Part shown: piece after piece, positions 33,666 to 43,277 of the stretch
Numbering within the stretch: the stretch's first letter is position 1
How the letters are laid out: each line of letters starts with the position of its first letter
NCBI RefSeq assembly: GCF_042680805.1
Contig: NZ_JBHUEM010000009.1
Coordinates: 1 to 64,000, forward strand
Length of the DNA: 64,000 nucleotides
DNA from: Bacillus_CJ salitolerans
GTDB taxonomy: Bacteria > Bacillota > Bacilli > Bacillales > SA4
Reading direction: 5' to 3'
Program-made: the position numbers and the translations under genes
The notes under the pieces: model-generated
Told to the model about the DNA's origin: nothing
Database searches by the model: none
What the model saw: the letters and a program-made list of their open reading frames with translations, nothing else

Positions 33666-36455
33666 TTAAGTAACAGTTAATGCGTCTTTGTTTAGTATAT
33701 CACGATATAACAATACCGTTCTCACACCTATATGATCCCAATTATACTCTTCGATTGCAACTTGTTGCGCATTTTGTGCGATTTTATCGGCCAAACTCGG
33801 ATTTGAAAGCAGTGCTATGATTGCTTCTGCAAGTTCTTCACTTGATTCTGGCTCTACAGTTATACCGGTAATACCATTTTGAACAAAGCTTGTGAGACCC
33901 CCTGTATTAGATACAATGACTGGTTTTTTTGCAATCATTGCTTCCAATGCAGCGATTCCAAAAGGTTCATAGGTACTTGGAAATACAGCCATCACACAAG
34001 TTCGCAATCGTTCATTTCGCTCTTTATCATTCACAAACCCAACTAGTTGAATCCGTTCTTGTAAGCCTCGTTCCTGAATTAGATCATCATACTTTTTCTC
34101 TAATGGTCCACTTCCAGCCAAAATAAATCTTACATTTGTAAATTTAGTTAACACCATTGGAGCAGCATCGATGATTGTTTCAAATCCTTTTTCAGGAACC
34201 ATTCTTCCGATTGAAAAAACGATTTGATCATCGGTTTGGTTATAGAGTGGCAGTCTATTCGATTCTTCCGTTTTATTCTCAAGAAAACTTTGATCCACTC
34301 CATTTGGAATTACACATATTTTTGATTCTACTGACTTCTCTAGTGTAATCACTTCTTTCTTCATGAAATCACTACATACAATCACCTTATCAGATTGCCT
34401 TATTAAATCGATTTCCATCTCTTGTATGTCGACTTGTATAGATGTATAAATCCCTTGATTTCTCCCGTTCTCGGTTGCATGTATTGTCGTTATCAATGGG
34501 ATATTCAATAAGCTTTTTAGAGTAACAGACGATGAATATACTAACCAATCATGGGCATGAATCAAGTCAAAGTGAATATGTTGCGCTAATTTCATTGCTT
34601 CATCTAACAGGCATAAATTCATGCTCCCTATCCAATGCAAAAATTCTGTTTGCTCTCTTTGATAGGCAGGTACCCGGTAAACATGAATTCCTTCGTATTC
34701 TTCATAATTGATTGTATTTTGATCATTCGTTGTAAGAACATACACATCCATTCCTTGTTCAACTAATGTTTTTGCGAGTTCGCACACATGACGCGCTAGC
34801 CCCCCTACAATTCTAGGAGGAAATTCCCATGTTAGCATGACAACCTTTTTGTTTTTATTACTCTTTCTCTGTCTTTTATCTATTATGTATTGGTCATGCT
34901 CAGAAAGTAGTGGGGTTAGATCAATCTCTTGTAAGAATGGATAATCTCCTTTAAGCTTCATCACCAGTTCTTCTGTAATCATATTATGTTTCACTTTGTC
35001 ATGTAGATAGTAAAATCTTTGTACATGCTCTTTAAAGCGATTGGTTGCATACTCACTTGCACTATTGTTATCAAGAATAAACGCCCAATCACTACTTGTT
35101 GCAAGCATCCACTCTCTTGTTAGCTGTTGCAATGCAAAGGTAGTAAGCTCATCCTGTATAGGGGAATCACTAACAATCGCTATCAAGCTTCTTTCCATCT
35201 CATGCATATGGCGGTACATCCATTCATTCGATTCATTCAGCCATACATCACCATAGCCATCTCTCCCCCAAGTCGAAAACGAAACATGAGCTGTTTCTAA
35301 ATCCTGATAATGTCTATTTATGAACTCCAATGGAGTAATCCATTCGACCTGATTGATTGTACGACTAATCACTTCATGAAGCCACTCTGGACCTTCAAAC
35401 CACCAATGACCAAACAATTCAGCATCAAATGGTAACGTCACAAGATAAGGTGGAAACGACTGGTCTCCTTTACAATCTTTATGACCTTCAAGAACGGATG
35501 CAAAATGATCTGCATGACGTTTTACCTTATCACTTGCCCACTTTGGCACATATAAATCTTTTCCTTCTGTTTTTCCTGTGATTCGATGAAACTTTAATCC
35601 TGTATCAACACGAATACCATCAGGATGAATAAATGGCAATATATAATCCATTTCTCGATCATATGCAATATCTCTGTAAAATTCCCTGTAGTCATAATCT
35701 CCTGGATATCCAGTACTTGAGCTCCAAACCATATTTGTGATTTCCTGATTTCTTGGAAATAGAACAATACCATGTGGTGAATAAAGGGGTGCACCGATTG
35801 ACTTTGAAGGTGTAGGATCCGCACAACGAATAGTATGTTCGTCCACAAATGTATAACGAATTCCTTCAAGATGTAATAGCTTATCAATTCCAGGAGTAAA
35901 GCCGCATTCCGGCAACCAAAACCCTTTCGGTTTCACTCCGAAGTACCGTTCAAAAGTTGAGATTCCATGCTTTATTTGCATGCTTACTCCTTGTTTTGTC
36001 TGTAAATAAGGTAAAAACGTGTGTGTGGCTGAAGATGTGATACAATCAATTTTACCTATATCGTAAAAATGTTTGAACCCTTCTAAAATGTTTTGGTGCC
36101 ATTTGATAAAGGTATCTTTTACTTTTATATATCGCTCTTCATAAAATCTTACAATTTCTTGTTCACGGTCTGTTTGTGCTCGTTCTTTTTCTAATTGAAT
36201 TAGTGCCATTGACTTATCAAGATAGTGTAGATATCTTCTTTGAATAAGTGTATCTGCAAGCATTTCCATTAGTGGAGGTGAAAAAGAAATAGTCCAATTA
36301 TGATGATGATCTGGCTTTTCTAGCTGCCATAGAAGAGGAATGTAGCTTTCAGTAATGGCCTCATACAGCCATCGTTCTTCTAGTCTATTCGCTTCTTTAT
36401 GTCTTATATAAGGTAAGTGCGCATGCAAAACGAATGAAGCATACATATAATTCAT
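33666..36455 (-). CDS. GH57 (DUF1957) 1,4-alpha-glucan branching enzyme-like domain fused to GT4 glycosyltransferase
   Basis: A 929-residue two-domain protein. Residues 1-520 are a glycoside hydrolase 57 domain with the N-terminal FVLHAHLPYIRH metal/substrate motif, the nucleophile Glu in GFWLPECGFTPG (about residue 183) and the acid Asp in LPFDAELFGHWWFEGPEW (about 344), the pattern of archaeal/bacterial GH57 branching enzymes. A basic linker (KRQRKSNKNKK) leads to a GT-B glycosyltransferase family 4 domain (about 537-929) starting VVMLTWEFPPRIVGGLARHV and carrying the EPFGIAALEAM motif. It predicts one polypeptide that elongates and branches an alpha-glucan. Start uncertain between 36458 and 36455. 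The DUF4912 gene lies 11 bases upstream. Confidence 0.88.
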   Translation of the reverse strand: MNYMYASFVLHAHLPYIRHKEANRLEERWLYEAITESYIPLLWQLEKPDHHHNWTISFSPPLMEMLADTLIQRRYLHYLDKSMALIQLEKERAQTDREQEIVRFYEERYIKVKDTFIKWHQNILEGFKHFYDIGKIDCITSSATHTFLPYLQTKQGVSMQIKHGISTFERYFGVKPKGFWLPECGFTPGIDKLLHLEGIRYTFVDEHTIRCADPTPSKSIGAPLYSPHGIVLFPRNQEITNMVWSSSTGYPGDYDYREFYRDIAYDREMDYILPFIHPDGIRVDTGLKFHRITGKTEGKDLYVPKWASDKVKRHADHFASVLEGHKDCKGDQSFPPYLVTLPFDAELFGHWWFEGPEWLHEVISRTINQVEWITPLEFINRHYQDLETAHVSFSTWGRDGYGDVWLNESNEWMYRHMHEMERSLIAIVSDSPIQDELTTFALQQLTREWMLATSSDWAFILDNNSASEYATNRFKEHVQRFYYLHDKVKHNMITEELVMKLKGDYPFLQEIDLTPLLSEHDQYIIDKRQRKSNKNKKVVMLTWEFPPRIVGGLARHVCELAKTLVEQGMDVYVLTTNDQNTINYEEYEGIHVYRVPAYQREQTEFLHWIGSMNLCLLDEAMKLAQHIHFDLIHAHDWLVYSSSVTLKSLLNIPLITTIHATENGRNQGIYTSIQVDIQEMEIDLIRQSDKVIVCSDFMKKEVITLEKSVESKICVIPNGVDQSFLENKTEESNRLPLYNQTDDQIVFSIGRMVPEKGFETIIDAAPMVLTKFTNVRFILAGSGPLEKKYDDLIQERGLQERIQLVGFVNDKERNERLRTCVMAVFPSTYEPFGIAALEAMIAKKPVIVSNTGGLTSFVQNGITGITVEPESSEELAEAIIALLSNPSLADKIAQNAQQVAIEEYNWDHIGVRTVLLYRDILNKDALTVT

Positions 36456-36466
36456 CATACTCCCCC

Positions 36467-37117
36467 TTATTTCAAGCCTTCGTAATAAGAATAAGTACTA
36501 AAACTTTCGAGCCAATCTGGACTTGAGGATTCACCTGTCTTCCATTTAATTACACTTTCTTTATATACACCTGTCTGTTTTTCAGAATTCCGAGGTGTGT
36601 CAATAGGATTAGATCGTAGTAAAGTAAAAAATGCTCCCTCCGGCAAACTTGTTCCTAATTCACCAATATAAGTACGATTAGGTTCTAAATCCGTAACAAA
36701 CCAGTTATTCGTCATTTCAGGAATTGGAATGATACAGTACCGATGGGCATTTCCACCATTAAATTCGATTCCAGTAATATCTGAAATCCTTATACACTTA
36801 GCCATGCGATTCCAATTCGTTTTGAAATGATGTTTAATAAAATCCAACCGAACCAAGGAAAGTTCCCAATATAGGTAAATAGTTGTGGAATTTTTAGGTA
36901 AAGCATACATTTTGTCTATCTCATATGAAAAAGGGAGGCTCCACTTATTTGGTAGGCTTTCTTGTTGTGTATGAAAATGAGTGTGAATTTTTTCTTCGAG
37001 CTGATTATGGTATTTGACCCATTGATAGTGTATTTTTCCTACTGTTGAGTTCAGTTCCTTAGCAATTTCTCGAAAACTTAATCCGCTATCACGCAGTTTA
37101 ATGATCTCTGTAATCAT
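36467..37117 (-). CDS. DUF4912 protein with N-terminal helix-turn-helix
   Basis: 216 residues. An N-terminal resolvase/sigma-like helix-turn-helix (LRDSGLSFREIAKELNSTVGKIHYQWVKY, residues ~7-36) is joined to a beta-sandwich DUF4912 domain (about 60-185) with TTIYLYWELS, MAKCIRISDITGIEF and YIGELGTSLPEGAFFTLLRSNPI. DUF4912 is repeatedly found beside GH57/DUF1957 genes, as here, so it probably binds or regulates the same glucan pathway (inference). Strong GGGGGTGATACC before ATG 37117. Co-transcribed with the fusion gene. Confidence 0.82.
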   Translation of the reverse strand: MITEIIKLRDSGLSFREIAKELNSTVGKIHYQWVKYHNQLEEKIHTHFHTQQESLPNKWSLPFSYEIDKMYALPKNSTTIYLYWELSLVRLDFIKHHFKTNWNRMAKCIRISDITGIEFNGGNAHRYCIIPIPEMTNNWFVTDLEPNRTYIGELGTSLPEGAFFTLLRSNPIDTPRNSEKQTGVYKESVIKWKTGESSSPDWLESFSTYSYYEGLK

Positions 37118-37326
37118 GGTATCACCCCCAAAGTATAATATAAGTGTTATAGTAACCCTATGTTCTATTTAATCTTAACACTCCCTTTTTTCTCTCACAA
37201 TGAACACATTTTGTCGGAACATGTGAGTACTAGAACCAACTTCATACAGGGGGTCTATTATTTTCAAATAACCGCTTACAAAGACTTTTCTATTGAATTA
37301 ATTCGACTTATTATTACTCTTCTCAA

Positions 37327-37354
37327 CAAAAAAGAGCAATTTCACATTGCTCTT
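37327..37354 (-). terminator. terminator of the 73-residue gene
   Basis: AAGAGCAA pairs with TTGCTCTT around TTTCACA, T-run TTTTTTG on the minus strand; the stem includes the stop codon. Confidence 0.85.
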
Positions 37355-37574
37355 ATTCGTCAATATATTGATCATTTGTATCTACTAATGGGGCATTGTT
37401 TAACAATAATGCCGGAGAGATTCCTGAATTATTTCGATTGCCATGATAGAACTCATCATTTATTTTTGAATTCGCTCTCGTCGCTTCATTATCAAAAATA
37501 TTACTTTCTGAGTGGACTTTTTCTTTACCTGATAGGTTAAGGTTAACTTCAATCATATCTTTATCTTCTTTCAT
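37353..37574 (-). CDS. hypothetical acidic protein, 73 residues
   Basis: Not recognised. A soluble, Asn/Asp/Glu-rich protein with no helix long enough for a membrane and likely little fixed structure (KEDKDMIEVNLNLSGKEKV ... PLVDTNDQYIDE). It is well supported as a gene: AAGGAG lies 9 bases before the ATG and a terminator begins at its stop. An overlapping plus-strand frame (37160-37540) lacks any ribosome binding site and reads through that terminator. Confidence 0.7.
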   Translation of the reverse strand: MKEDKDMIEVNLNLSGKEKVHSESNIFDNEATRANSKINDEFYHGNRNNSGISPALLLNNAPLVDTNDQYIDE

Positions 37575-37773
37575 CGGTAATCACTCCTTATCTTTATGTC
37601 TCAATATGACTATTCTTTACTTTAAGGATATTTACATTCATTGTTAATCGGTCCTTTTCTTTTTTAGAAAGTAGTTAATAATATGAAATAAGAAGAAACT
37701 CATTCAGTTTTAAGACTGTATATGGTATAAAAGAAAGAGGAAAAAGAAATTGGAAACAGTATGAGGTGAGCCT

Positions 37774-37989
37774 ATGGAATATGTAATAATCGGTCTTCTC
37801 TCTTTTGCAATACTATTGTTATTTTTGTCTTTCTTTAAACGAGATAAAATAAATGATCTAGAAGAACAATTAGAACAATTATCATTAAACGTTATGCAAG
37901 AGAACTATCAGTTGAAGAAAAGATTATCTATATTAGAAGAAGAATTGTTATTTAATGATGAAGAATTAAAGAGAACACTAAAGAAGTAG
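37774..37989 (+). CDS. small membrane protein with coiled coil
   Basis: 71 residues: one N-terminal membrane helix (VIIGLLSFAILLLFLSFF), then a heptad-rich charged coiled coil (INDLEEQLEQLSLNVMQEN ... ILEEELLFNDEELKRTLKK). GAGGTGAG precedes the ATG. It is 32 bases before the MltG-like gene on the same strand, so they probably form an operon. This is the place where B. subtilis has short yqz genes; identity not confirmed. Confidence 0.72.
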   Translation: MEYVIIGLLSFAILLLFLSFFKRDKINDLEEQLEQLSLNVMQENYQLKKRLSILEEELLFNDEELKRTLKK

Positions 37990-38021
37990 GGTATTTTCAA
38001 TACGAAATGTGAGGTTTAACA

Positions 38022-38543
38022 ATGAGCAAAGGTTTTTTACGCGGTCTATCGTTTGGTATTATATTGACTACTACAATTCTTTCATATTTTCTTTACACTT
38101 CTGTTACTGAAAAAGAGACAAGCGATTTCACCATATCCAGTGAAGAAGTAACACAGTTTTTAGAACAAAGTGGACAAACTTCAATCACTGTAGAAGAATA
38201 TACACGTTTAACAGAAGCCTCTAATGAATTAGAACAAGTGAAACTGGACTTAGAAAACTTAAAAAATCAAAGTTCTGCACATGCTCAAAATGAGGAGAAC
38301 ATGACGGAAGATACACAGGTAGAACCAAATGAGATTTTATCATATACGTTGGAAATCAAATCCGGGATGGCAACTACTCAAGTAAGTAAACGGCTAGAGG
38401 AAGTTAAGATTATTAATAGTGCTACACAATTCGAAGAATACTTAAAGAAGAGAAATTGGGAAGGATCTGTTCAGATTGGTACCTTTCATGTAAATAACAA
38501 AATGACAGTGGAAGAAATTGCAGCAATGATTACAGGTCATTAG
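38022..38543 (+). CDS. short MltG/YceG-like anchored protein
   Basis: 173 residues with one N-terminal membrane helix (LSFGIILTTTILSYFLYTS), a Glu/Gln-rich linker with coiled-coil character (~residues 45-105), and a C-terminal block, LEIKSGMATTQVSKRLEEV ... FEEYLKKRNWEGSVQIGTFHVNNKMTVEEIAAMIT, resembling only the LysM-like first part of the YceG/MltG family. The catalytic transglycosylase region with its ELTLA-type motif is absent, so it is probably a binding or regulatory envelope protein. GAGGTTTAACA precedes the ATG. Confidence 0.72.
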   Translation: MSKGFLRGLSFGIILTTTILSYFLYTSVTEKETSDFTISSEEVTQFLEQSGQTSITVEEYTRLTEASNELEQVKLDLENLKNQSSAHAQNEENMTEDTQVEPNEILSYTLEIKSGMATTQVSKRLEEVKIINSATQFEEYLKKRNWEGSVQIGTFHVNNKMTVEEIAAMITGH

Positions 38544-38641
38544 AAGCAATTAGCAGGAACCACATTATTTGCCCTTATATGGACTATGTTTTACTCTTAC
38601 AGTGTGTCCTTCTTAACAACAATTTCTTTCGTTTAAATAGC

Positions 38642-38679
38642 AAAAACCCTAGCAAATGTTAATACGCTAGGGTTTTTTA
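38642..38679. terminator. bidirectional terminator between the MltG-like gene and phoU
   Basis: AAAACCCTAGC pairs with GCTAGGGTTTT around a 12-base loop; T-runs on both strands. Confidence 0.9.
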
Positions 38680-38683
38680 CGTA

Positions 38684-39343
38684 TTATTCGTTTAAATCGT
38701 AGTGCTGTCCTTTCACTAAGAAAAAGATATTTTCTGAAATATTCGTAGCATGATCAGCAATTCTTTCTAAATACCTTGCAACAAAAGCTAGTTGTGTAAT
38801 TTGTGCTATTTGTTCTGGATGATGGGGCATCATTGATAATAGCTCACTAGTGATCGTTCCATACATTTCATCAACTTTATCATCAATCTCAGAAACCTTT
38901 TTAGCATGTATCAAATCTTGCTCATTGTATGCTTTTAATGATTCCCTAAGCATTTCAAGTGCAAGACAATGCATCTTTGGAATATCCTCAAGTGGTTTAA
39001 TAAGGCTTTCTGCTCCTATACGGATAACTGATTTAGCAATGTTAACAGCATGATCGGCCATACGTTCAATATCAGCGGCAATTTTAAGTGCAACCATAAT
39101 TCTTCTTAAATCGACTGCTACAGGTGATTGTTTTGCAATTAATAGAATAGCAAAGTCGTTAATTTCTTCTTCAAGCTTATCAATCCGGTTATCATTTTCG
39201 ATAACATGTAAAGCTTTTTCAATATCTTTTTCAAGAAGTGCCGTCATCGATGATTCAATGGCTGTTTCAGTCATTTTACCTAGTTCTAAAAGCATTTCAC
39301 GAAGTTTATTAAGATCAACCTGGAATCTTTCTCGTACTGTCAT
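38684..39343 (-). CDS. phoU: phosphate signalling protein PhoU
   Basis: A 219-residue all-helical protein with two PhoU repeats. Each carries the metal-cluster motif E..D: IENDNRIDKLEEEIN and VSEIDDKVDEMYGTI, plus ADIERMADHAVNIAKS and LERIADHATNISENI. PhoU couples the Pst transporter to the phosphate-sensing kinase and dampens uptake. Last gene of pstSCAB-phoU. B. subtilis 168 has no phoU in its pst operon, so this locus differs from that model. Confidence 0.95.
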   Translation of the reverse strand: MTVRERFQVDLNKLREMLLELGKMTETAIESSMTALLEKDIEKALHVIENDNRIDKLEEEINDFAILLIAKQSPVAVDLRRIMVALKIAADIERMADHAVNIAKSVIRIGAESLIKPLEDIPKMHCLALEMLRESLKAYNEQDLIHAKKVSEIDDKVDEMYGTITSELLSMMPHHPEQIAQITQLAFVARYLERIADHATNISENIFFLVKGQHYDLNE

Positions 39344-39381
39344 AAGGACACCTACCTTGTTTTTATGCTGACAAAATAATA

Positions 39382-40218
39382 TTATCCAAATCTTCCTGTG
39401 ATGTAATCTTCAGTTCTTTTATCATTCGGATTAGAAAATATGTTGTCAGTTGCTCCATATTCCACCACTTCGCCATTTAAAAAGAAAGCTGTTTTATCTG
39501 AAATACGAGCGGCTTGCTGCATATTATGGGTTACGATAATGATACTATAGTTTTTCTTTAGTTCTTGTATTAATTCTTCCACTTTCAAAGTAGAAATTGG
39601 GTCAAGTGCTGAAGTTGGCTCATCCATTAAAATAACATCAGGTTCGATTGCTAAGCAGCGTGCAATACATAAACGTTGTTGCTGTCCCCCAGATAAACCA
39701 TATGCATTTTCATGAAGCCGGTCTTTTACCTCATCCCAAATGGCAGCTCCTCGTAAGCTTTTTTCGACAATCTCATCCAAGACTTTCTTATTCCGGATAC
39801 CGTGGATCTTAGGACCATACGTAATATTTTCATATATGGATTTTGGAAAAGGATTTGGTTTTTGAAAGACCATTCCAACATGTGTTCTTAAATCTTCCAC
39901 TTTATATGATTTTTCTAAAATACTTTTATCTCGATATAATATGTCACCGGAGATCCGAACAACTGGAATTAGCTCAACCATTCTATTCAAGGTTTTTATA
40001 TAAGTTGATTTTCCACATCCTGATGGACCAATGATGGCAGTAACCTCATTTTCATGAATAGCCAGGTTTATATTTTTTAGAGCCTGGTCTTCTCCGTACC
40101 ATAGGTTTAAATCTCTTGTATCATAAACGATTTTCTTCGTTTGATTTTTATTAGCTGAATCTACTGCTTTTGTCGTTGCCTCTGTTAACTGCTTTTCTCT
40201 ATCAGAAATAACGGCCAT
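39382..40218 (-). CDS. pstB: phosphate ABC transporter ATP-binding protein PstB
   Basis: 278 residues. Walker A GPSGCGKST, ABC signature LSGGQQQRLCIARCLA, Walker B VILMDEPTSALDP, and the H-loop His of IIIVTHNMQQAARIS are all intact. The start at 40218 has GGAGGGG 5 bases upstream. Powers phosphate import through PstC and PstA. A single PstB is present, not the pstBA/pstBB pair of B. subtilis. Confidence 0.97.
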   Translation of the reverse strand: MAVISDREKQLTEATTKAVDSANKNQTKKIVYDTRDLNLWYGEDQALKNINLAIHENEVTAIIGPSGCGKSTYIKTLNRMVELIPVVRISGDILYRDKSILEKSYKVEDLRTHVGMVFQKPNPFPKSIYENITYGPKIHGIRNKKVLDEIVEKSLRGAAIWDEVKDRLHENAYGLSGGQQQRLCIARCLAIEPDVILMDEPTSALDPISTLKVEELIQELKKNYSIIIVTHNMQQAARISDKTAFFLNGEVVEYGATDNIFSNPNDKRTEDYITGRFG

Positions 40219-40236
40219 GATAACCCCTCCATCCAA

Positions 40237-41121
40237 TTAATATCTTTTCTGAAACTTATTTCGTATAATGACTGCAATCGAATTCATGATAAATAAAACT
40301 AATAAAAGAATAACTATTGTAGCAGCAGCCAGGTTTGCATATTCCGCTACTAATGCTGAATCGATCGTCCAATAGTATATTTGCATAGGCATCACGGTGA
40401 ATTTATCCATTAATCCATCTGGTAGAGGAATTAATAAGGCTGGAATTCCTATGACAACAAGTGGAGCTGTTTCACCGATAGCACGAGAAAGAGCCAATAT
40501 TACACCAGTCAAAATACCAGGGATGGCTGCCGGAAGAACGACATTTTTTATCGTCTGCCATTTTGTCGCACCCATTCCATACGAAGCTTCACGTAAAAAT
40601 TGGGGCACTGCTCGAATTGCCTCTTGACTCGCTACAACAACGACTGGAAGAACAAGAAGAGACATTGTAAATCCACCCGCTAAAATAACTGAACCTAAGT
40701 CTAGTCCTCTTACAAAGACTGTTAAGCCTAATATTCCAAATACAATTGATGGAACACCAGCTAGATTTTGAATATTTGTTTGAATAAAGGATTGTAGCCG
40801 GCCTTTTTTGGCATACTCCTCCAAATAAATCGCCGTTCCAATTCCCAAAAACATCGTTACAGGTGCGACTACGACCATTAACCACAATGTTCCAGTAATA
40901 GCGCCCATAATACCAGCTTTTTCAGGATCTGTTGATAGTTTATTCGTTAGGAAGTTAAAATCAATCCATCCAATACTGTCTGTAAATACTCTATATATTA
41001 AGGTTACTAACACTACTAGTCCAAAGAGAGTGGCAAGTAAGAAAATAAATTTTGCAAAATTATTGATAAATAACCTTGAACCCATGTTCTTTTTTACTTG
41101 AGCAGAATCAACATATTTCAT
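40237..41121 (-). CDS. pstA: phosphate ABC transporter permease PstA
   Basis: A 294-residue membrane protein with about six helices and the permease EAA loop EASYGMGATKWQTIKNVVLPAAIPGI. Start at 41121 behind GGGAGGAATATTAAA, immediately after the pstC stop (41123). Forms the channel with PstC. Confidence 0.96.
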   Translation of the reverse strand: MKYVDSAQVKKNMGSRLFINNFAKFIFLLATLFGLVVLVTLIYRVFTDSIGWIDFNFLTNKLSTDPEKAGIMGAITGTLWLMVVVAPVTMFLGIGTAIYLEEYAKKGRLQSFIQTNIQNLAGVPSIVFGILGLTVFVRGLDLGSVILAGGFTMSLLVLPVVVVASQEAIRAVPQFLREASYGMGATKWQTIKNVVLPAAIPGILTGVILALSRAIGETAPLVVIGIPALLIPLPDGLMDKFTVMPMQIYYWTIDSALVAEYANLAAATIVILLLVLFIMNSIAVIIRNKFQKRY

Positions 41122-41122
41122 T

Positions 41123-42076
41123 TTAATATTCCTCCCTATACTTACGAGAGATATATTGTGCAAGTAGATTCATAATTAAAGTAAAGACAAATAATGTCAT
41201 GGCAACCGCGTATAAACTATAGTATAAAGTAGAGCCAGCAGGTGCATCCCCGCCCGTAACCTCCACAATATAAGCTGTCATCGTTTGCATAGACTGTGTA
41301 ATATCAAAGGTGAAATTCTTCGAGCTTCCGCTTGCAATCGTAACAATCATTGTTTCTCCGATTGCTCGGGAAATTCCAAGCACAAATGATGCCACTATCC
41401 CAGATATAGCTGCAGGTACAACAACCTTCCAGGTTACTTCAAGTTTTGTTGCGCCTAGTGCTAAAGCCCCTTCTCTCATTGAATTCGGAACAGAGCTCAT
41501 AGCATCCTCTGATAAAGAAGCAACCATCGGAATAATCATGATACCCATTACTATACCTGGACTGAGAATATTCGTAGGCTCTAAGCCTGGAATGAAAGAT
41601 CGTAATAATGGGGTTACAAATGTAAAGGCAAAAAAACCATAAACGATTGTTGGAATCCCAGCTAAGATTTCCAATAATGGTTTTAATGCCTTTCTAACTC
41701 GTTCAGATGCGTATTCACTTAAATAGATTGCCGTCATTAGTCCAATTGGAATGGCAACTAGCATTGCAATAGCAGACGAAATGATTGTACCCGTCAATAA
41801 AGGAAGAACACCAAATTGCGCATTCTCACCTAGAGGTTTTAAGACAGTGCCTGTGAAGAATTCTATAAACGGTATCTCACGAAAAAAGGCAATGGTTTCC
41901 GATAACAATGTAAATAAGATACCAATAGTCGTTAAAATTGAAATAATTGCAATAATTAAAAGAAGTTTAGGCATAAACTTTTCTACCATACTTGTAATAG
42001 TAAATGTCCGCCTATTTTGTTCGATTAGCTCTCTAACATTGACTTTCTCTTTATCTCTAGCCATAGACTTATCCAA
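41123..42076 (-). CDS. pstC: phosphate ABC transporter permease PstC
   Basis: A 317-residue membrane permease with six helices and the EAA loop EGALALGATKLEVTWKVVVPAAISGI. The start is placed at TTG 42076 because AAAGGGG lies 10 bases upstream; ATG 42064 would be about 22 bases from it and the longer frame begins in the pstS-pstC gap without a site. Pairs with PstA. Confidence 0.95.
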   Translation of the reverse strand: MDKSMARDKEKVNVRELIEQNRRTFTITSMVEKFMPKLLLIIAIISILTTIGILFTLLSETIAFFREIPFIEFFTGTVLKPLGENAQFGVLPLLTGTIISSAIAMLVAIPIGLMTAIYLSEYASERVRKALKPLLEILAGIPTIVYGFFAFTFVTPLLRSFIPGLEPTNILSPGIVMGIMIIPMVASLSEDAMSSVPNSMREGALALGATKLEVTWKVVVPAAISGIVASFVLGISRAIGETMIVTIASGSSKNFTFDITQSMQTMTAYIVEVTGGDAPAGSTLYYSLYAVAMTLFVFTLIMNLLAQYISRKYREEY

Positions 42077-42201
42077 GTTTATATAACCCCTTTCATCCTT
42101 ATTGTGTAAGGAGAAATAATAAATCATCCAGATTAAACACATAAGAAGATGAGAAGTTTACACTTCTCACCTTCATCGTACAAAGAAGTTACGAATAGTT
42201 A

Positions 42202-43212
42202 TTATTTCAATGCATTTAGTGCATCAAGATACGATTGAATTTCAGCATCTGTTAATGGTGCAAATCCAGTTTCCTTCGCTACATCTTGTGCATTTTCCAT
42301 TGTGTAGATTGCATAGTCTAACACTTGCGGTTTTTCTTTAGCATGGTTCACGTTTAAATATGTGAAAACAGGACGAGTAAAATTACCATACGCGAAACTT
42401 TCACCTTCACCAATTGTCTCTAACGTTGGTTCTACTGGGCCGTTACCAAAGTCAACTTTTACAGCCGTTAATTTATCAGTATTGTTTACATAGTATCCAT
42501 ATCCGAAGAAAGCGATAGCATTCTTTTCTTTTGACACTAAGTCAACTAGAGTTGAGTAGTCTTGTTGTAGGTTAATACCCTCTACTAAATCTTGTTCTTC
42601 TAGAATTTTTTCCCAGAAAAACTCATAAGTTCCATGGTTTTCGTTTGGTCCCATTGTAACAATGGGCTCATTTGGGAAATCCGGGCGAATGTCTGACCAG
42701 TTTTTCTTTCCAGCGCTTGCTAAAAAGATATCAATTACTTCTTGCTCTGTTAATTCAGTAGCCCAATCATTCTCTTTGTTAATAACGAATGTTAAACCGT
42801 CTAAAGCAACTTTTAGTTCTTGAACTTCAATTCCTAATTCTTTTGCAGTAGCTGCTTCACCTTCCTTGATTTGACGAGAAGCATCATTGAAGTCTGTTCC
42901 ATCTTCAACTAAGAACTTTTTAAAACCAGCAGATGTCCCTGCACGACTTACTTCAACAGAAACATTTTCCTGCTCATTTGTCATATAGTTTTCAGCCATC
43001 TTAGCCATGAAAGGATATACAGTACCAGAACCGTCGATAACTACGCTTCCTTCTAGTTCAGTTACTTCTTGAGCATCTGTTCCCTCTGCGTTTTCTGTAC
43101 CAGTTTCTTCGTTAGTATTTGTAGTTTCTTCGTCAGCTCCACCACATGCTGCAGCAAATACAACAAGAGCAGTCATTACTAAAAGTAAAAGTAAGCTTTT
43201 TAAGCTTTTCAT
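42202..43212 (-). CDS. pstS: phosphate-binding lipoprotein PstS
   Basis: A 336-residue lipoprotein: signal KSLKSLLLLLVMTALVVFAAAC with a lipobox Cys, an acidic Thr/Glu linker, then a periplasmic-binding fold with phosphate-contacting segments VIDGSGTVYPF, SRAGTSAGFKKF and DFNDASRQI. It captures phosphate outside the membrane. First gene of the operon, 124 bases before pstC and behind a PhoP box. GGGGGAATTAAAGA precedes the ATG. Confidence 0.96.
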   Translation of the reverse strand: MKSLKSLLLLLVMTALVVFAAACGGADEETTNTNEETGTENAEGTDAQEVTELEGSVVIDGSGTVYPFMAKMAENYMTNEQENVSVEVSRAGTSAGFKKFLVEDGTDFNDASRQIKEGEAATAKELGIEVQELKVALDGLTFVINKENDWATELTEQEVIDIFLASAGKKNWSDIRPDFPNEPIVTMGPNENHGTYEFFWEKILEEQDLVEGINLQQDYSTLVDLVSKEKNAIAFFGYGYYVNNTDKLTAVKVDFGNGPVEPTLETIGEGESFAYGNFTRPVFTYLNVNHAKEKPQVLDYAIYTMENAQDVAKETGFAPLTDAEIQSYLDALNALK

Positions 43213-43277
43213 TCTTTAATTCCCCCTAAGAGTTTGGTTGGTTGTTTTGTCCTACGAGTATTAGAATAACTGCTCAG

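Noticed and set aside
37160..37540. Plus-strand frame of 126 codons
   Set aside because: No ribosome binding site, runs through the terminator of and antisense to the better-supported minus-strand gene at 37353-37574.
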